A stretch of DNA of 64,000 nucleotides, from contig CANJCQ010000007.1 in assembly GCA_947473355.1 (NCBI GenBank), forward strand, positions 1-64,000, given 5' to 3'. Both the position numbers and the translations under genes were made by a program. How positions within the stretch are numbered: position 1 is the first letter of the stretch; each line of letters begins with the position of its first letter. Below are positions 62,312-64,000 of the stretch, piece after piece. The notes under the pieces were generated by a model. It was not told where the DNA came from. It was given only the letters and a program-made list of their open reading frames with translations, and made no database searches. The stretch is from Sphingomonadaceae bacterium. GTDB taxonomy: Bacteria; Pseudomonadota; Alphaproteobacteria; Sphingomonadales; Sphingomonadaceae.

Positions 62312-64000
62312 CTAATTCCGCGACCTTGGCAGCCCCAGGCCCCGCTCGGCCACCATCGAACGGTGCACTTCGCTGGTGCCGCCATAGATCGTCGTACCAT
62401 GTGCGTGGCGATAGGCGAGGTTGATATGCCCGCGCGGCCCTTTGCGCTTTGACAGCGAATGCGGCGCGGTCAGATCAAGAAGGTCGCGCGCGTCTGACTG
62501 GAACTTCTCCGAGGAATACATCTTGGTCATCGGGCCATAGGCGAGGTTTTCTTTGCCTTCGACCTGGACCCAGTTGGCCCGGAACTGGAGCAGTTCGGAG
62601 ACCATGACATTTGCCGCAGTGCGCGCGAGGCGGCGCTGGGCATTTTCGGTCTGGAGCAGGCTCTTGCCGCCCGCGGCCTTGATCTCGCCGCACAATGCCG
62701 CTGCATCCTCCAGCATCGCGCGCTGCACCTTGGAAAAGCCGCCGCCGTGTTCCAGCTCAAGGCTGGCCGACATGGTCCGCACGCCCCCATCGACTTCGCC
62801 GAGCCGGTAGGTGTCGGGTATCTTCACCCCGTCATAGAAGGTGATGTTGGTGCGCTCGTCCTGGAAGGTGAAGACCGGCTGGACGGTCACGCCCTCGGCC
62901 TTCAGCGGCACGATGAACATGGTCAGCCCCTTGTGCTTGGCCACTTCGCTGTTGGTGCGGGTCAGCATCAGCACGTAGTCGGAAATGTTGGCGCCGCTGG
63001 TGAACATCTTAGTGCCATCAATGCGCCAGCCGTTTCCGTCGGGCGTCGCCTTGCACTGGGCATTGAACACATCGCTGCCCGCGCCGGGCTCGGAATAGCC
63101 GAGCGAGCAGATCGCATCGCCCGACATGATCTTGCCCAGCACCTCGCGCTTGAGTTCATCTGTACCGAAGCGGTTGATGATCAGCGCGACCATCGAGGAA
63201 ACGCCGCCGACCGGATTCGTCCAGTTTTCCTCTTCCAGCACATCGCGCGCAGCAGTGATCGCATAGGAATTGAGGCCGCGCCCGCCGACATCCTTGGGCA
63301 GGCCGAGATAGGCGAGATTGGCCGCGATCAGCTTCTTGTGGACCTCCGGATTGAAGCCCTCGAACGAATAGTGGAACTTCGATTTCTGCTCGTCGGTCAC
63401 TTGCGTTGCGAAGAATTCTCGCAGCTCCGCCTGCACCGCGCGGGCCTCGTCTCCGAGATCGAAATCGATCGGCACGTCGCCGACTTCGGGCAAGGCGGCA
63501 GTTTCCCCCTCATAGAGCCGCCGTCCGGCCTCGGCGAGAAGGTCCTGCGGATCGCCCAGCACCAAGGGCAAGGCCTTCGAGCGCAGGGCATAGAGGTGAA
63601 TGTCGTATTCGGTGGTCAGACCATAGCCGCCGAAGGTGTGCAGCGACTGGGTGCAGGTGCGCGCTGCCATATCGGCGTTCCACCAGGCCGCGAGGCTGAC
63701 CGTTGCGGCGGCCTCCTTGTCGCCGTCGGCAATCGAGCGGATTGCCTTCCAGACCAGGAACTTGCCGCCATCGATCTCGCAGATGAGGTCGGCCATCGGG
63801 TGGGAGATTGCTTGGAACGTGCCGATGAACACGCCAAAGGCCTTGCGCTCGCTGGCATAGGCAGCGGCAAGCCGAAGCGCTTCGCGGGCGAGGCCCGAAA
63901 GACCGGCGGCGATCAGCAGTTTCCATTCTTCGAGCGCCGCCGCGAATGTGGCGAGCGCATCGGCGCCGGAGGCCAGCACGGTCTTGCCGAGCGCGCCAAG
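62312..64000 (-). CDS. Double-domain acyl-CoA dehydrogenase, N-terminus cut off by the window
   Basis: The visible 562 residues hold the end of one acyl-CoA dehydrogenase domain (AAAYASERKAFGVFIGTFQAISHPMADL; LHTFGGYGLTTEYDIHLYALRSKALP) and a full second one (LGYSEPGAGSDVFNAQCKA; HGTTIYGGTSEVHRSMVAERGLGLP). Two fused domains recall the heterodimeric FadE enzymes for bulky CoA esters. In the second domain the usual YEGT glutamate is glycine (YGGT). The reading frame is open to the right edge. Confidence 0.9.
   Translation of the reverse strand, partial: LGALGKTVLASGADALATFAAALEEWKLLIAAGLSGLAREALRLAAAYASERKAFGVFIGTFQAISHPMADLICEIDGGKFLVWKAIRSIADGDKEAAATVSLAAWWNADMAARTCTQSLHTFGGYGLTTEYDIHLYALRSKALPLVLGDPQDLLAEAGRRLYEGETAALPEVGDVPIDFDLGDEARAVQAELREFFATQVTDEQKSKFHYSFEGFNPEVHKKLIAANLAYLGLPKDVGGRGLNSYAITAARDVLEEENWTNPVGGVSSMVALIINRFGTDELKREVLGKIMSGDAICSLGYSEPGAGSDVFNAQCKATPDGNGWRIDGTKMFTSGANISDYVLMLTRTNSEVAKHKGLTMFIVPLKAEGVTVQPVFTFQDERTNITFYDGVKIPDTYRLGEVDGGVRTMSASLELEHGGGFSKVQRAMLEDAAALCGEIKAAGGKSLLQTENAQRRLARTAANVMVSELLQFRANWVQVEGKENLAYGPMTKMYSSEKFQSDARDLLDLTAPHSLSKRKGPRGHINLAYRHAHGTTIYGGTSEVHRSMVAERGLGLPRSRN

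Noticed and set aside
16063-64000. Integrated phage or conjugative element
   Set aside because: No integrase, phage structural gene, relaxase or flanking tRNA duplication is seen; composition looks similar across the window.

Overview
The window looks like chromosomal DNA of a GC-rich alphaproteobacterium of the order Sphingomonadales (Novosphingobium-like or a close relative). Pointers are the order 5-formyl-THF cyclo-ligase / 6S RNA / zapA / small coiled-coil protein / tkt-gap-pgk-fba-thiE, the DUF2842 protein, an ECF11 sigma factor with a ChrR anti-sigma factor, a long TonB-dependent receptor, and many short-chain dehydrogenases (SDRs). The genus is inference; no marker gene that settles it is present.

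Region 1 (1-11.2 kb) is mostly housekeeping: the edge of an IS5-like element abutting a JmjC/cupin oxygenase gene that may have lost its 5' end, tRNA-Asp, folate salvage, a long inverted-repeat element, 6S RNA, zapA with its upstream partner, transketolase, GAPDH, phosphoglycerate kinase, an MFS carrier, class I aldolase, a conserved unknown protein, a lipoprotein and thiE. Region 2 (11.3-16.0 kb) is a singlet-oxygen-type stress locus: DUF2177, DUF1295, ChrR, ECF11 sigma factor, a flavin oxidoreductase and DUF1365. The two divergent transcription units share a palindrome carrying two ECF11-like -35 elements.

Region 3 (16.0-30.7 kb) is the most striking part. A complete coenzyme F420 pathway is present: cofC/fbiD, npdG, cofE, cofD and a fused FO synthase. 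The npdG-cofC side runs on, with gaps of only a few tens of bases, into an SDR, an F420-type luciferase-like oxidoreductase, three tandem MFS carriers and, after a possible internal promoter, a redox module (cytochrome c', exported VOC protein, HiPIP, cytochrome b561-like protein, MarR regulator, TIM-barrel protein). Making F420, reducing it with NADPH, using it and importing a substrate therefore appear to be linked in one locus, which is uncommon in Gram-negative bacteria.

Region 4 (30.7-64 kb) is an accessory catabolic region: a six-gene operon (ALDH, CMD, SDR, beta-hydroxyacid dehydrogenase, SDR, cupin) divergent from a GntR regulator; a VOC protein, a sulfotransferase and an AraC regulator; a forward cluster of two paralogous SDRs, a medium-chain dehydrogenase, an alkylsulfatase-like metallo-beta-lactamase protein and another SDR; cysD-cysNC-cysQ (PAPS synthesis and PAP removal); a TonB-dependent receptor; acryloyl-CoA-reductase-like enzyme, MaoC hydratase, acyl-CoA synthetase, SnoaL-like protein and alpha/beta-hydrolase; a MarR-regulated EmrAB pump; an SDR and ALDH; and a double-domain acyl-CoA dehydrogenase cut by the right edge. 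The set suggests uptake, sulfation or desulfation, stepwise alcohol-aldehyde-acid oxidation, CoA activation and beta-oxidation-like breakdown of a hydrophobic alicyclic or aromatic compound. The substrate cannot be read from the sequence. No CRISPR array, rRNA operon, prophage or replication origin was seen.
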